DNA of 64,000 bases, from positions 60,001-124,000 of the forward strand of contig WHUX01000062.1 of assembly GCA_015179025.1 (NCBI GenBank), written 5' to 3'. Shown one piece after another: positions 11,696 to 30,642 of this stretch. Position 1 is the first letter of the stretch. Every line of letters starts with the position of its first letter. The DNA is from Terfezia claveryi (Eukaryota > Ascomycota > Pezizomycetes > Pezizales > Pezizaceae). A program made the translations under genes and the position numbers. The notes beneath the pieces were generated by a model. The model ran no database searches. It saw only the letters and a program-made list of their open reading frames with translations, and was not told where the DNA came from.

Positions 11696-13053
11696 TTATT
11701 CCAAGAAACTCTGTGCTCTGCTGCTCTTCAGTGTGCTCCTAGCTCCCTTACTCTTTTCCCTCGACTTTCGTTGACCCGAAGCTGTGTGCTTCAATAATAA
11801 CGGTGAATTAAAATGTGTAAGAGTCTCCACAGCTTTCGCTGGGAGGCTGACAACCTTCCATACCAGTGCGAATGGAAGCACAAGGACAGCACAAGCCCAT
11901 TCAAATAGCAATATAGTAATAGTCTGCTGGTTTCGAGTTGCAGCCGCAGCGAGGCTGACGAAATCATTCAACTTTGTGTCAATTTCTGATATGCGAGTTT
12001 CAGTTTGTTGAGAATGCATCGCTTCGTTTCTTTCATATCGGCGAACAGCTCCTACCTTATATTAGAAATCTAGATATAAAATGCCAAGGCTTGAGTAGGA
12101 AACTTACGATTCAATGCATCTAAATCAGCCTCCCGTTCTATAACTTTGGTGGCCAAAGCAGATAGCTCCCGCACTTCGGCATGTAATTCCTCCACTTTAG
12201 CCGCCAAAATCTCCATCTTTGAGACAGGTGGGTGGTGCATCAATGATTGAAGCCGTTCATTACGGCCGCGAAGCAGCCTCACAACCTCAGCGGCAGGGCG
12301 TAGCTCTGCAGCAAGGACGAATATCGTAAGATTGAAGTTCGAGACTAACCCTTCGCTTGGTCGGGAGAGGGAAGATCGAATGATATGTAGAAGCCATCCA
12401 CCAAACAGGGGGCCCATAAAGCAGGCCAAAAGAGCCCTTGCCTCGTCATACCGGAGCTCATCTTCAGCCCTCTTCCGCTGTTGTTCTTCGTGAGGCGACC
12501 TTTTGTTGGAGGCGAGATCGGCAAGAGGGTCTCTGGGGTCCCGTAACAGTTCCGAAACATCCTGTTCGACTGCTAACACTATCGACTTTTGATACCATTC
12601 CCTTTACAGAGAGTCAGTTGTTTGTAAGGTGAATGATGTCACTTGCACGTACCAAGGGAACTTCACTAGCCGATGTAGAAATATTCCAGCCAACAACAAC
12701 AGCAATGCGTCTGTTGTGAATGATTCCCCTTTGTCGAGAAATGCGCCTGCGATTGCTGGGAGGACGGCAAACGCAAGTGGGATGCTATGCCATGTCGACG
12801 ACTCTGGTAAAAGTACTTCATCCGTTTTCGCCTTCAGTATACCCCGTGCCTCATCAAGGCTCATCTCGGACAGTATAGAACCTCGCCTGGGTAGCTCCAT
12901 GGCAGGTACTTTTCCCGTCGAACTCCTATGTCGAACCGGCCTGCCCGGGGTGGAGGGATGGCTAGTGGCATCAACGGTACGGGTCGATGACCCTGCAGCT
13001 CCATCGGGAGATTGAAGCATTGTAGATGTTGAGCTGCCGTTATTCTTCAGCAT
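11696..13053 (-). CDS. conserved fungal membrane protein of unknown function
   Basis: Model: complement(11696..12051, 12108..12601, 12653..13053); 1251 nt, 416 residues. The first 75 residues are polar and S/T/R-rich. Next come SLDEARGILKAKTDEVLLPE and two hydrophobic segments (IPLAFAVLPAIAGAF, TDALLLLLAGIFLHRLV). After a polar, charged stretch with SPHEEQQRKRAEDELRYDEA there are further hydrophobic segments (LLACFMGPLFGGWLLHII, LTIFVLAAEL), a heptad-like coiled coil (MEILAAKVEELHAEVRELSA), and a last hydrophobic pair (ITILLFEWACAVLVLPFALV) before a basic tail. I recall similar proteins in other filamentous ascomycetes but no function. The start is the first ATG downstream of a GTG; both introns are GT-AG and keep the frame. 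Confidence 0.85.
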
Positions 13054-15455
13054 TGTCACAGTAGGGGCTATGAAAAATAAGAAACGTAGAGGAGGAAGAG
13101 CGAATGGAGGGGTAGTAGGGGGTTACCAGCTCTTTAGGGCGATCAGAGATCGGTGATGTGAAACTGATTAGGATATTCACTAAGCTCGTGCGTAAAACTT
13201 GCTTCGATCCTCTGATTCTTTTTTTTCTTCCTTGCACCTGCTTGGAAAAGCTCAAGCCCGAATGGATGAGAATAGACCCCCCGCTCCGCCGCTGACAAGA
13301 CCACACATGCTCTAGGTACCTACTTAGCTACTCCAGGATTGTGAGAAAGCAGATGCACGGAGGGCGTAGTATGAGGGACAATGGCGAGCGAATGAGGAGC
13401 TCAGTTGAAGGATGCTGGGGCTGCGCCTATGTTTAGCGGAAGCAGATATCAAGCACATACTTAAGTTGAGTGCATACTAACGATATTGTGGCAACGGAAG
13501 CTGTAGGCTCGGACAGCAGGGAGTGATGCAAAACGCCAAGTGCCGTGAGCTCTCGCATGTGCAAACCGAGGGGCCAGAGTACATAGCTCATCTAAACCAG
13601 AAATGCCAGTATATTAAATATCCATATTTAATGAGGAATTTAGGAATTTAATCTCTTCAGGTCTTTCCTAGTAGTGGTGAGAAGGGTGAATTCTGCTGAA
13701 TGTTAGCCGTTTGTCCTCGAGTTCTGCTATGTTTACTTTAGCACCTTACCGTCAGTAACGTCTCAAAATGTATCCCAACCTTTGTGAGTTATTGTTGGTG
13801 CCAGAAATAATAGAGTGGATCTAAAGATCTAGGACCATATTCTATCGGGCCGAGGATGAGATGTATAGTTGTGGACATTAGTCTTCGCCCTTTGGTGGAG
13901 TGTCAAACGCCAACAGTTGTTATACTAGCACGGTGTGATCATACAAATTGTATGTGAAAGGTAACATTACTTGGCAACCACTCTTCAAACGTTTAGATTT
14001 TGTAGTGCCATCAAAGAGGATGAGCTTTGAGTCCTTCATAGAAATTAATTATTAGAGCTTTGGTGAACCGAATCCATAGTGTTGATACTTTTAGTTTTTA
14101 ATATTTTCGAAAGAATTCATGGTACTGAACTATGACGTTTTAGTTATATCATATGTACATACTGTAAGTTCCATGACACATACACTGGGCTGGCAATCCG
14201 AGGACCCGCAAAAATCCGTCATGACAAGGAGTCTAGATCCGTTCATCCCCAGTATGATCACGATGTCGAGCTCGGGGGTATTGAAGTAAACAAAGTGGAC
14301 GTTAGTTTTTGTTCTATTCTGTTTTGTTTAGATTCCCCAAGTTGGAACTCATAATGCATAGTATGCAACCAGTGTGTGCCAAGAAGTCCACATTCGGCGT
14401 ATAATATTGTATATATCAAACTCATGATCCAACAACTTCGCTCCCAACTTCCAGCCAACCGAACCCCCTGCTTCCCAAATGTCCCACCAACTTGCTTCTT
14501 CGCGACTCATCATTTTTTTGTTCCTGTCCTTACCAGTGTTTAAGTCTTTTTAATCCCCATGATCTGGCAAGGATGTATGCTAACTCACGGACCTAAATCA
14601 GAGCTGCCAACTCGATCACGCATGCATGCATGTACTCTATTCACCGTTTTTTTTCCCCTGCAATGACGAAAATTGTGGAGAGTGATCCGCACAAGGATAA
14701 TTATTTGCATTCTTTGGATCGATCATTCTGGCACAACAGTTCGTGAGCTTCCTGGACGTCCAACCCTTTGTGCAACAGATAAGCTTCACGGGAGCGGGTG
14801 CACGGGTAGGAACATCATGAAGAAATATCTCTTGAGATCTCAAAGCCGGTACACGTGCAGCGAGGGTTCTCAGTCTTAGCTTTGTTTTGGTGAGATTAGA
14901 GCTGTGCAGACTAGTTCTTCGTAACAAATAACTACATCCCTCCCAGTTTCCCTACCAATAACCGATATCCAGAACATTAGACGATATCAACAAATAATAC
15001 CATCGAGAAGTATCTCCAAAGGACTCCATAACCCCGCCTTTCCCTCCAAAGAACAAAACTATTTTGGAGCTTTACTCCGCTGTCATTCCCAGATCCTAGT
15101 AAAGAAAGAGACTCCAGCACAGCAACCGAACAATAGCACCTGTCCAGTCTCACTGTATGCCAACGTCCAAGTCATAACAGCATAATAATAACTGAAAGAA
15201 TAAAGGCAAAGAAATTTGTGCAGAGAATAGTTATGATTGAAAGAATAAGCATATCATCCCGGAATTAACAGGAGCCGGCCACCCAATAATATAGGAAACA
15301 CCTCTAGGCGAAAGGTGACGTGTGGAGACTATTTGTTGCGAAAGCATCAACAAAGAAACAAAGGAAAAAACTACACAAGCTGGTAATCCCAATTTTCTTA
15401 TCCCAAACCACTTGGGCCATTTCGCTAAAACGCCAAACTAGATTTCCGAAATACT
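13054..15455. other. gene-free stretch between the membrane-protein and DUF2841 genes
   Basis: About 2.4 kb. The 13550-14250 part is AT-rich. No domain, transposon end or RNA gene was recognised. Confidence 0.5.
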
Positions 15456-17614
15456 TTAACCATGTGTCATATCTTTACCACCAGGCAACCCGGAGCCTTG
15501 GTCTTGCACTCTCCCGGTTCCGATATTTACAATATCATCACCTAACCCAGGAGCAAGGTCATAAGTTCGTTCGGGCATAGGGCTTTCCAGGAACTCTGAG
15601 AAGCTCACATTTGAATGGTTCATATGTGGCGCAATTCTGGAGGGATCGTACTGGGATGATCTATCTGCCACAGCCACCGATATATCATGGTGAGAAGAAA
15701 GCTGGTTGTGAGTTTGATGTTGGTGAATGGGCGGTAGTGGAGGTGGTAATAACTGCATCTGAGTAAAGGAAGCGTTAGTTACTGGAGTTGACGGATTGCT
15801 CCCTCCAAGTGAATGTGGGCCATGAGGTGAGTGATGGGATGGCTGTGGCTGATGCTGCTGAGTAGCAGTGCTGTACGGCGAGAACAGATTGCCCACCTGC
15901 ATGGGCCAACCCCCATTAAACGACTGCTGTGGAATTTGTGATTGGGGAATGGGGTTTGCGCGTCTAGGTATCTGGGGTGTCGTGTTGGAATGATACGACA
16001 TTGAAGCCCTGGCGTAATAGTTTGGCACGAATGACTGCGGTGTCCCAATAAACCCTTCGGTTTTAATATATCCTTCGTCCGTACCCTGCGCAGTGGCTAT
16101 AAAGGGAGGAGCAAAGGATTGGGCATGCACAGGTTGTATATTTGACTGCGATCTTGTGACAGCCGAGAATGGGAGAGGTCTGGTTGGAGCTGCCAATTCC
16201 GTAGGACTCTGTCGGGGAGTCTGGCGCGCCTGCATGTCAATGCTGTTGCTTCTACCCGTGTCTTGAGTCCCCGGGCTACCACTTGTTGGCGAAACCTCTG
16301 AGGTCTCTGAAGGCGGCTGTACGGATTTGGGAGATTGAGGTTTTGGATTGGACACCACATTGTCCGCCGAAGCGGCTACATAACAAGTGGCATCGGCAGC
16401 TATCGAGCGATTAGATGTGTTGCATACTCAAACAGAAGACGAGCTTACGAAGGGTTCCGGCAACAAAGCGTTCCTCCATTTTTGCAACTCTATAAATCTC
16501 CTCCAACAATCCAAACCGGCACTCTTCGATGTGAGCAGCAACTTCCTGAGTTGCCATCTCTAATTTTGTGACAGGTACTCGGCGGCATCTGAGCATCGTC
16601 ATCAATAAAAGCAATCTCTCTAACACGTTATTAGCTTAGGATCATTCTATGCCAGTATAATAACAGCCTACCGGGTTTCATTAGGTGGTCTGGCTCCTTG
16701 TGTCGAGCTCCAGCTGGCCACCAAGAGGGCTTGCTTTCTTCTCCTCTATTGTAGGGGAAATTAGACTGTTTCTTGGGCTCAATGACTTTTATCCAAGCCT
16801 TTGCAACCACTTTGCAGGTCAATTGCTGCATCTGCCGAAACCTAGTTTCGAAAAACGTCGTTACCGCCTCAACATTAGCTATCATCAAGGGCTTATAAGT
16901 AATGCCGCTTTGCGCCACACAGTTGGGTTCTCCAGAATTTGAGGCAGATCTCTGAACTGGCAACGGTTTTGCGCTTGACCGTCGGCGTCTCTTCGGTTCC
17001 GATTTCACAGTGGGCAAAGTCCGTTTCCGAATACGAGGAGGGCTTGCACCGAAGATGGATGGAGGAGGGGGATGGTCTGGTGGGTAGTGAAGCATATGTT
17101 TAGGAATGGATCCATCATTGGTGTCACCCGGTCTGCCATGGCTCTCGTCATCTTCATGCTCGGCATCGTCTTCGAAGTCCTCTTCATCATCGTCTATAAA
17201 GCCTACTCCATCGCCTGCTTTTCCTTCTAGTTGCTGTTCATTCTGCTCTTCCTCGTTCTTCACCCTTCGAGCCTTCATCTCACTCGCCACTGATATTGTG
17301 ATCTCGGACGCCGCCTTGATAACATCCTCCGGAAACCAGTCATCACGGTGACATTGGAAAGCTTCACTCGCCTCGATTGTAGCTCTTCCCTTTGGATCCA
17401 TGATGAATAGGACGAATTGGCTATGGTTAAGGTGGCACATCTTCTTCAAATTTTTCATGATCTATCAAAGGTTAGTGGCGGCGTTTGGGGATATGATAAG
17501 TCCTATTAGGATGGGTAAACTAACCACCTGTTTCCTTGACTTGTGTTTGGTTGTACCATTAGATTGTCCCTGAGGTGGGAATGGTGCCTCCCGTGGTGCA
17601 ATGCGTCCCATCAT
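15456..17614 (-). CDS. DUF2841-type protein, possible transcriptional regulator
   Basis: Model: complement(15456..16399, 16449..16619, 16672..17461, 17528..17614); 1992 nt, 663 residues. The N-terminus MMGRIAPREAPFPPQGQ sits on an 87-nt first exon. An early globular part follows (KNLKKMCHLNHSQFVLFIMD), then an acidic stretch (DDDEEDFEDDAEHEDDE), a basic patch resembling a nuclear signal (KSEPKRRRRSS), and a conserved block (VVAKAWIKVIEPKKQSNFPY, then GEESKPSWWP) that I associate with fungal DUF2841 proteins, some known from the hrmA-associated cluster of Aspergillus fumigatus. The last 300 residues are Q/P/S/H-rich and probably disordered. A nuclear regulatory role is inference from composition. 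Introns are 49-66 bp with GT-AG ends. Confidence 0.85.
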
Positions 17615-20600
17615 TTTTGTTTACCCTGTGATTTCAAGCTTCTCGTCAAACAAAGGTACCTGACGATCTATGAAGCTCGAGCTCAAACCTTAAGCTCTCT
17701 CCCAATTTCTCCGAGACCCAAAGTGCTTAGAGCACAAGGGTGGGGGAGTGAGAAATGATGTGTTCGAATGTGAGCGGCGCTATAATAAGCACGGTTATGG
17801 GCTTAAGCGGCGTCAGAAATCACAATGAACTTGTCCGATCTCGCGTGAAGGGGCCTGCAGCAGAACTGCAATGATTGGCTTGTCGAGCTGCTACAAGAGT
17901 ATGCTGGGTTAGGTACTCATATCAACGTCGATTTAGAAGCGAGAAAACGTTCGTCGACGTCAAGGGTGGGAGTTGAATGTGATAGAACGGAAATATGATA
18001 GCGAAAAAGTTGATGTTGTTCTGAAGATATATAGCTGACAGAAAGGATGCCCAAAGGTGTGGGTGAGGCAGGGGATGAGAGAGCTTTGTGAGTTACTAGT
18101 ATTCCACTACAGGGGCTTTGCAGAATTCCGGGTTCCTATAGAGAGGGAAGCTCGCGCAACATTACGAGGGCCCAGGAGGCCCGAGCGTATCATCTTGGAC
18201 TTTTTTATTTCAGTGAAGGACTGCCCCTCCTCCCTCTATCCACTGACACACATCCATAGATCAAGGTGCAGCACACCCACACAGATATATCAGCCATCTA
18301 TCATGCTGGCAGGCCTCACAAGACACCCATAATCAAAACAGGCATCGTGCCCAAAGTAAGGCTCGGAGCCTGCTTGTTGAAAAGGGCGCACTTCATACGC
18401 ACTCTTTTATGCAAGACTTGACAAGGGAGCGCTCAAGAGCGATATGGAAACCGCAGACGCAAAAAAACAGGGATATTTAAATCAAAAAATGGGAGCTTGG
18501 ACCATACCCATACATCTAGCAAACGAGCGACTCTATTCCCCCAATCAAGTCGCACTGTTCATGGATCCACATCGAGCCAATCATGAACCATCGTGAAAAT
18601 TAGGCCGAGAAATTTAGGCAGGCACAACGGCGCATCACAAGACCCAGATGGGTCACCATTGGTGCCTGCCTACCTACCCAGTTGGCCTGAACATCAACGC
18701 GTTCGGTGCAGAATAGACTTGAGGCACGCGTCTCACATGCTTTACCATCATTGGACCTCAGTTGTCTTGAGTTGTCTTGGAGCGTGAGGGAGCGAGGTTT
18801 GTACTCCCACCAACCACCACTTAGCCCGGCCTCAATTGGACCATGCAAGCATCCTTGCGAATTCCTTCAGACGCTTCACTATGCCCTGCGAAATGTATCA
18901 AACTCGGCTAGACGTTGCCCTGACTAGCACCATGACGAGCACGAAGGTACCGATATCGAAAAGGGCATTTGGTGATTGCTCGCCAGGACTCAAGCAAGTA
19001 ACCGCCCTTGCCATCGGTGAGCCAGTGGGTAGGCGAGTGGGAGGAAAGGCAGAAGAGGTTTCGAGAAACGCAATCGTAGCGGGAAGGGAAGCAGTGGGTC
19101 TCCCACCCGCGGTCCCTCGATCCATTTATCTTCACCGTAAACCCAGCCGAGTCTCTGATTGCATGCGCCTGCTGCGCGGCCAACCCCCCCCCCCTTCCAA
19201 CCCAAAAAACACACACAAACCGTTCTTAGGTTGAGACAGTTTTGATGGTATGATTCAGTTTGCTCTGCATGGATAATCTGCAACAAACTTCAGCCCATTA
19301 ACGAGCACTCATGCATGCCATACCGTGCTATCCATGCATAGGTTGCATACTCGACGATCCAAGGTGAGTACGTCAAGGCATACAGTGAGTCTTCTATCCC
19401 ACAGTATTAAAGGCAGTGGTGTGTGCACAACGAGTACGTGCGTCTGCAGTGCTTCTTCACCTTGTAGGCAATCCTACTTTTTTTCGGGAATATTTGGATC
19501 TCTGGAGATCTTTCCAGGTGTATCAATTCCGGATTGTTATAATTTTATGCGCGGCAAACACGATTCCAGCAGTTTATTTGGAAATAAATATTAATAAGAA
19601 TAGAGTGCTGGATTATTATTAAACCTCACGGCTGGGGCATAGGGGTGGGGAGAGAAACGTATGCTGGGTGCAGGGTGGGATTTCCGGAAAAATGTGCGAC
19701 TCGAAATGGCACTTGCATAAATACAACGTCAAATATGTGATTCTGAGCGCTGGCAAGGCTTGCCAACTGCTGATTCCTCAGGCTCTCGACTCAAGAGGTC
19801 TACAATCGAGATAAGGCTTGAGACAATGGCCTCGATTAGCGCTCATCCCAGTGTTAAGGTAGCGAGGCCTGCTAGTCTTGACTGATCCGCAAACCGCAAA
19901 CTTTGAAATCCTTCTACCCTGGGCCTATGAGACAATCCGAGAATATCAATACGGTGCTTTGCTCTCACTTCTTTTTTTTCTCTTGACGGTGAGGCATGCA
20001 CAGAATTTGAAGTGGTCCTTCGGGTCGGGGTCGGGTGTGGGTGTCGTGGAAATGCCACCTAAGATAGGATGAGGGCCTTTACAAGGTCAGTCGGAAGGCC
20101 ATACCCCCGATACGCAGGAGGTATACGGATCTCTATTTCTCTTTATTATCGATAAATATCTTTTCCAATCTAGCGCCGTGGTGCTGTACGATAAGAGGTG
20201 GTTGGAATTGCGGGGCGAGAGGTTACGGCTGGGGTGTTTACGTTGGAGAGAAGGCAGGCGGGGGGGGTAACTGGATGCTGATGCTGATGCTCACAGGTTG
20301 TGGTGAAGATCTATGTTTTAGATGATTTTTTCCTTTTTTGTGTGGAGCAGATGTTGCTTACCACCCACCCCGCGCTCGCTTGCTCTCGTCAGCCAATTGA
20401 TGGGAAAAGAAACAAGATAAACCTTCTCATGTATTCATGGTCGTCTTCTGGCCTCCTCTTTTTCTTTTCTTCTATATTTCCTCGTCTGCTGACCGGATAT
20501 ATGGCCAGTATAGTATGTACTTATGATATTATGTAGAGAAGGCCTTGGTCTAGATAGAGAGCGTGGATCTTCTAGTTCTCTGGCAAAAATTGTTTCCTTT

Positions 20601-21528
20601 TTACCCCACCATGTGGTCTAGTTCCCCATCAATGCGGGCAGAGCCAATACACATCCTTACCTGTGTGACCGAGTCGAAATGCTTTCATCCCTCCTCATCC
20701 AGACTGGTAAATCCTCTAGTTGGTCTGCCATTCTGCGAACCAGTACGAAGATTCGTGCGGATATTGGGACACTCGTTATATTTACTTTTTCATGCAAGCA
20801 AAAAAGAAATACGAGGCCGAGGAGATATGAGCAACAGTGGGATATTTAGGAAACGACCAAACGCATACTTCTAAGCGGTGGATATCGATAAAACCAGGAA
20901 AACATTAAGAATAAAAGAAATCAAGATTACAGCAAGGAAAAGAAAAAAGATTTTTGAACAAATGGTGACAAAACCCGCTCTCTATCGATATGTCTCTTCT
21001 CCTCTCCCCACAATTTGGGGCCTCCCCGCACTCTGTCCTAACAGTACCTCTCGGTAACTCGTTTCTCGCCTCTTGACCACAACTGCCGTTGATCGTAACA
21101 CTTCTACAGATACATGAAACACATACATGTTAGGAAACATACCTTGCCGATCACCCTACTTCCTCACTCACCCTCTGGTCAATCATGCACCTCGAAACAC
21201 GAGCCACAATTAGCCTAAGCAAGCCATGCATACACAATCATAAAGTAAAGTAACCAACAGAATATACTCGAAGTTCCCCCGTAGGACAGTTACCATGGTA
21301 CTGTACTAACGGGTGTGAGATGATCATGACGAAATGGCCAGGGCCTTGATATTGCATAGCCGCGCTGAAATATTGCTGATGCTACTAATGACTTGAACAA
21401 GGTAGTCGCAATGGGTTTGGCGATGGTGGTGGTGATTAGATAGTGGTGATGACAGTTGACACATTAAATCCTCCTTTCGGAACTCCTCCGACGGCAGCCG
21501 GAGGCCCACAAACCCAACCCATGTGGCT
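17615..21528. other. 3.9-kb gene-free region
   Basis: Lies between the 5' end of the DUF2841 gene and the 3' end of the ABC transporter gene. Short open frames occur on both strands (for example 18836-19234) but none has a recognisable domain or an extendable splice model. There is a C-run at 19187-19196 and pyrimidine-rich patches. It may hold long UTRs or a non-coding transcript, which I cannot show. Confidence 0.5.
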
Positions 21529-26747
<5,219 letters not shown>

Positions 26748-29606
26748 CGTCACTATCGTTTGTTGACAGGTTACGCGACTGCCAGTTGGTTCACTATTGT
26801 GTAAGGCGAAAAAAAGGTTTACGAAATAGGGAGACGTATTGGTAAGATTATCCTTAGATGTCTGCCCTCAGCCAGAATACACCCAGCTTAAATGTCACCC
26901 AGCTAGAACACCCCCAGATAAATTCTTTCACTCCAATCCACGGCACGAAGCAAAACAGAATGGTTATGATATCTATCTATCTTTCTTACGGTTGGCGGCT
27001 TGCGCGGATTGGCCGTTGGTGTTGTGGCATTACTCATGAGACTAGTCTGGTTTCATGAGACATTGCCCAAGGCAACCTAGTATCCGCTTGAGACACAACG
27101 CTTACCTGTAAATAGTCTGGTCCCCCTAGTCTGGTTGCACAACCCCGTGGTCCCCCTGTGATATGGTTGCACCACAGTAGTACTAGTACAGTCAGTCAGT
27201 GTTCGATGAGTCAACCTCGCGTCTCATGCAGCTGAGTAATAGCAGCTGAGTAATTCACGACTCGGGTTATGGTGCCGTATGTTAGGTAAGCACATCTTGG
27301 CACGGATACGACACGTTCTACCTACTAACAATGATACCAGACTATAACAATGATCAGTATTCTTCAACCTTTATCCCACTAATCCTTTAGACTGTGTTTG
27401 CCTCAGTACACGCCACGTACGCCGTCAAGCTTCCTCAATATGTCAAGCAGCTTTGTTACTCCGGGCCAATACCGTAACCTTCGAGCATGTATGGTGTGCT
27501 CAATTGTGCAGCCACAGTCTGTGAGCAAACGCACTCTCCTAGCGATCACTCGAAAATTGACACGCAGTTAGAAATTTACAAAAGAAGGATGCCCTAACTG
27601 CGAGGAGGCAATACATCTCAGAAACAACCCCGACAAAGTCGAAGATTGCACATCTCCGGTGTTTGAAGGGCTAATTGCTCTCTGGCAACCAACGTCATCT
27701 TGGGTATCTAAATGGCAACGGATAGATGGCTTTGTTAAAGGGATGTATGCTGTAAAAGTCAGCGGTAACGTGAGTAGCATCTAATTCAGCAAAGAAGCCT
27801 GCGAGAAAGAAGCTACAAGTCGGTATTGACACCTCTTTTATATAGCTTCCAGAGGAGATCATCCTTCAATTGGAGGATGCCGATGTCTATTATCAACCCC
27901 GTGATGGTTCCGACTCCTACAATAGGGAATAAAACCCGGTGAATTACTAGAGGTGCGGCTATTAGCCTTTGGATTTGTAATTGGGTCCGGTGTCTTCAGT
28001 TTAATATTTGCTTTCGGGCCTTCCCTTGATATTTTTTTTTTCTCTCTTTTCTTTTTGGGCGTCAGGGGCAGCGATAATTCATGCTGGTTATTGTTTCGTC
28101 CTTGGAATCCGCCAGAATCGAATTCTCCGTAACAGTTCGATTTGCATAATCAGCGAGATGCCATCACATCGTACACACCAGTTTGTTGTCTCCGGGGGGA
28201 GTTGCGAGGTCACGGATGCTTCAAAAATATTAACCTGGGTATGAGGCTAAAGATGCCACCCCATCAGGCATTTCCTACTTAGTTACGGATAAATAGTGAG
28301 ACATCAGGAGCTCCTGCTCCACGATTCTTTCTCAACTACCTGCTTAGTTTCTCCGCCAGGGCTCAATCGGAATCGATCTAACGACGCGCACTGGTAGGCG
28401 TCTGGATTTGGAATTTCCCAGTAAGAGGCTTCGTTTGTTAACCCCTTGTTTCAATCCAGAATAGTTCTACCTTTTGGATCAATGAATACCCAGTATGTTG
28501 GGTTTTCCAAACAGCTCAAATTGCCAAGCTGCAGTACATGACATCTCTTACATCCAGACCCTAAGAGACTAATCACAGGGCCTTACTCAGATGTCTCGAT
28601 CGGCCGCCTCGATCTGTAGAATAAGACTTTTTGAGGGAACTCCTTCATGATGAGAGACTCGAGCAGGCTCAAACGATGGGGCGCCCTTCGGTGGCAACCT
28701 TTTGTGTACATCGAACTCTGCCTTCAGACAGGCCAAGTTTATTTCAACGATCCTCTATGTACTCCCCATTTGATATGTTTCTCCAAATGGCGAGGCCTCG
28801 TCTAGGAAACTTGAACTGCTCTAGGGGTGGATGAGTACCTTGCTTATTGTACAATTTGAGGGAGACCTGATTATGTTACAGTGATAGTTTAATCTCATGG
28901 TGCTTAGAAGTCTGTTCTCATCTTAAACCCATGAGGAAACCGTCAACATTCGAAATATGTCCTTGACACTGCTCTGGCTCAACGTACTCGTTAATGCAGG
29001 CTTGTTTCGCCGAACAAAACTCTTCAATGAGAAAAGTGAGGCTATATATCGGCCTAGAGGGCTTACTCGGGTCGGTAAAGAGCGCAGATTTTGGTTGAGC
29101 TACCATGGCATTTGGTTTCCATAGCGGTACCAATGCTTGCGAGTTATTGAACATATAACTCTAGGTGGATCACTGGCTCCCCAGCATCAATCCCAACTCG
29201 TAGGCGCCGATATCACGAGGCCCCTACCGCCACAGAAACACTTCTGTGTAGAGAATATGATAAACATCTTCAGCAAGGCTTCTCATGCAAGGCCCCCGGT
29301 TGCTGAAGTATTGCCGGCTGAATTTGTTGCTCAGACGACCTTGGTCCTCCTTTTCCCCGCCTTCATGTCCGGTCCATGGAACACCAAGATGCCAGTGAGT
29401 GCTTTAACTATTGTTCTTGCACCTCTTGGTACTTTGCTTGGAAGTTACTTAGACATGGGCTGCCTAAGGATTGTTGGTGTTATGTCACAAGCCCTCTTAG
29501 TTTGTTGGGTTCGATGATTAGTGCTAGTCAAGTTGGGATCGGAAACAGCAGCGCTAGTGGGTAATTTAGGCGATGCGGTGTTTCCTAGCCCCACCCGGGC
29601 TCTTTC
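26748..29606. other. gene-free region left of the mobile elements
   Basis: About 2.9 kb holding the ABC transporter promoter and sequence of unclear origin. Four copies of the ACCAGACTA/TAGTCTGGT word lie at 27043-27344. Open fragments at 27570-28250 and 29130-29600 contain hydrophobic stretches but no recognisable family; they could be relics of genes. Confidence 0.5.
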
Positions 29607-29742
29607 TGATAGAACGTATGTTCCTTCTCCTCGTCATGACCATGAACATGTCCCCTCAAGGGATCATGTTCCCGCTATATACATCATGCCCAGCCCGCTA
29701 GCCTAGTCGGCTCTACCACATGTAGTGCATGTAGTACTAACA
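29607..29742 (-). repeat. 3' LTR of the copia-type element
   Basis: 136 bp, identical to the other LTR except at one position. Its minus-strand start TGTTAG directly follows a purine tract. Confidence 0.95.
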
Positions 29743-29751
29743 CCTCCCCTC
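29743..29751 (-). other. candidate polypurine tract
   Basis: Minus-strand GAGGGGAGG directly abuts the TG start of the 3' LTR, where plus-strand priming takes place in LTR elements. Confidence 0.75.
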
Positions 29752-29900
29752 GGGCGCATGATGAAAGAAAACAATAATAAAATGAAAGAAAAATCAAATA
29801 ACCGTAGAAGAAACATTTTGAAGAAAGAAGCAATGCAACTCACGTTCCTCCCCTCTTTTTCATGAGCCTTCTTCCATTTTCAAGCCCAGTTTCTCCCCAC

Positions 29901-30496
29901 ACCTTTAGGTCATTCGGGACCAGGGAGCGTATAACATACCCCACACCTTTTAGGTCTTCGGGACCAGGGAGCGCATAACATACCCCATACCTTTTCTTCG
30001 GGACCAGGGAGCGCATAACATACCCCACACCATCCAATTGATAAATTGGTTCTTTTTAGGTCATTTGCAGGGACCAGGGAGCACATAATATACCCCACAC
30101 CATCCAATTGATAAATTGGTTCTTTTTAGGTCATTTTCAGGGACCAGGGAGCGCATAACATACCCCACACCCTCCAATCTGCATTTTATATTGTCAGATT
30201 AGGATTATTTTAGGTCATTAGGGACCACGGAGTGAATAACATACCCCACACCCTCCAATCTGCATTTTATATTGTCAGATTAGGATTATTTTAGGTCATT
30301 AGGGACCACGGAGCAAATAACATACTCCACACCCTCCAATCTGCATTTTATATTGTCAGATTAGGATTATTTTAGGTTATTAGGGACTACGGAGCAAATA
30401 ACATACCCCACACCCTCCAATCTGCATTTTATATTGTCAGATTAGGATTGTTTTTTAGGTCATTCAGGACCAGGGAGCGAATAACATACCCCACAC
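29901..30496 (-). repeat. tandem repeats inside the retroelement 3' region
   Basis: Nine variants of a core like GGGACCAGGGAGCGAATAAC followed by ATACCCCACAC. The right-hand copies have an 81-bp period (cores at 30221, 30302 and 30383, then about 30466) and include TTATATTGTCAGATTAGGAT. The left-hand copies are spaced more irregularly (30-80 bp). Confidence 0.93.
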
Positions 30497-30642
30497 TGAT
30501 TTGTTCATGTACAGAATGTTTTTGGGAGAGGAATACCTTCATCTACATAGTGAGATTCCCTCTTCATATGTAGATATAGTTGATTGCGAGAGGGGAAAAC
30601 TCCATAACATAGTCCACATTGATGATGTTGTGATGCTTTAAA

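Noticed and set aside
18836..19234. 132-codon open frame on the plus strand
   Set aside because: Three overlapping frames on both strands are equally open; no family resemblance or splice extension.
27568..28250. Permease-like hydrophobic fragments
   Set aside because: Frames on both strands look equally hydrophobic and no conserved motif was seen.
29137..29600. Hydrophobic open frame with a good GTGAGT donor at 29395 just left of the retroelement
   Set aside because: Splicing it does not give a longer recognisable protein in any phase; left as a possible relic.
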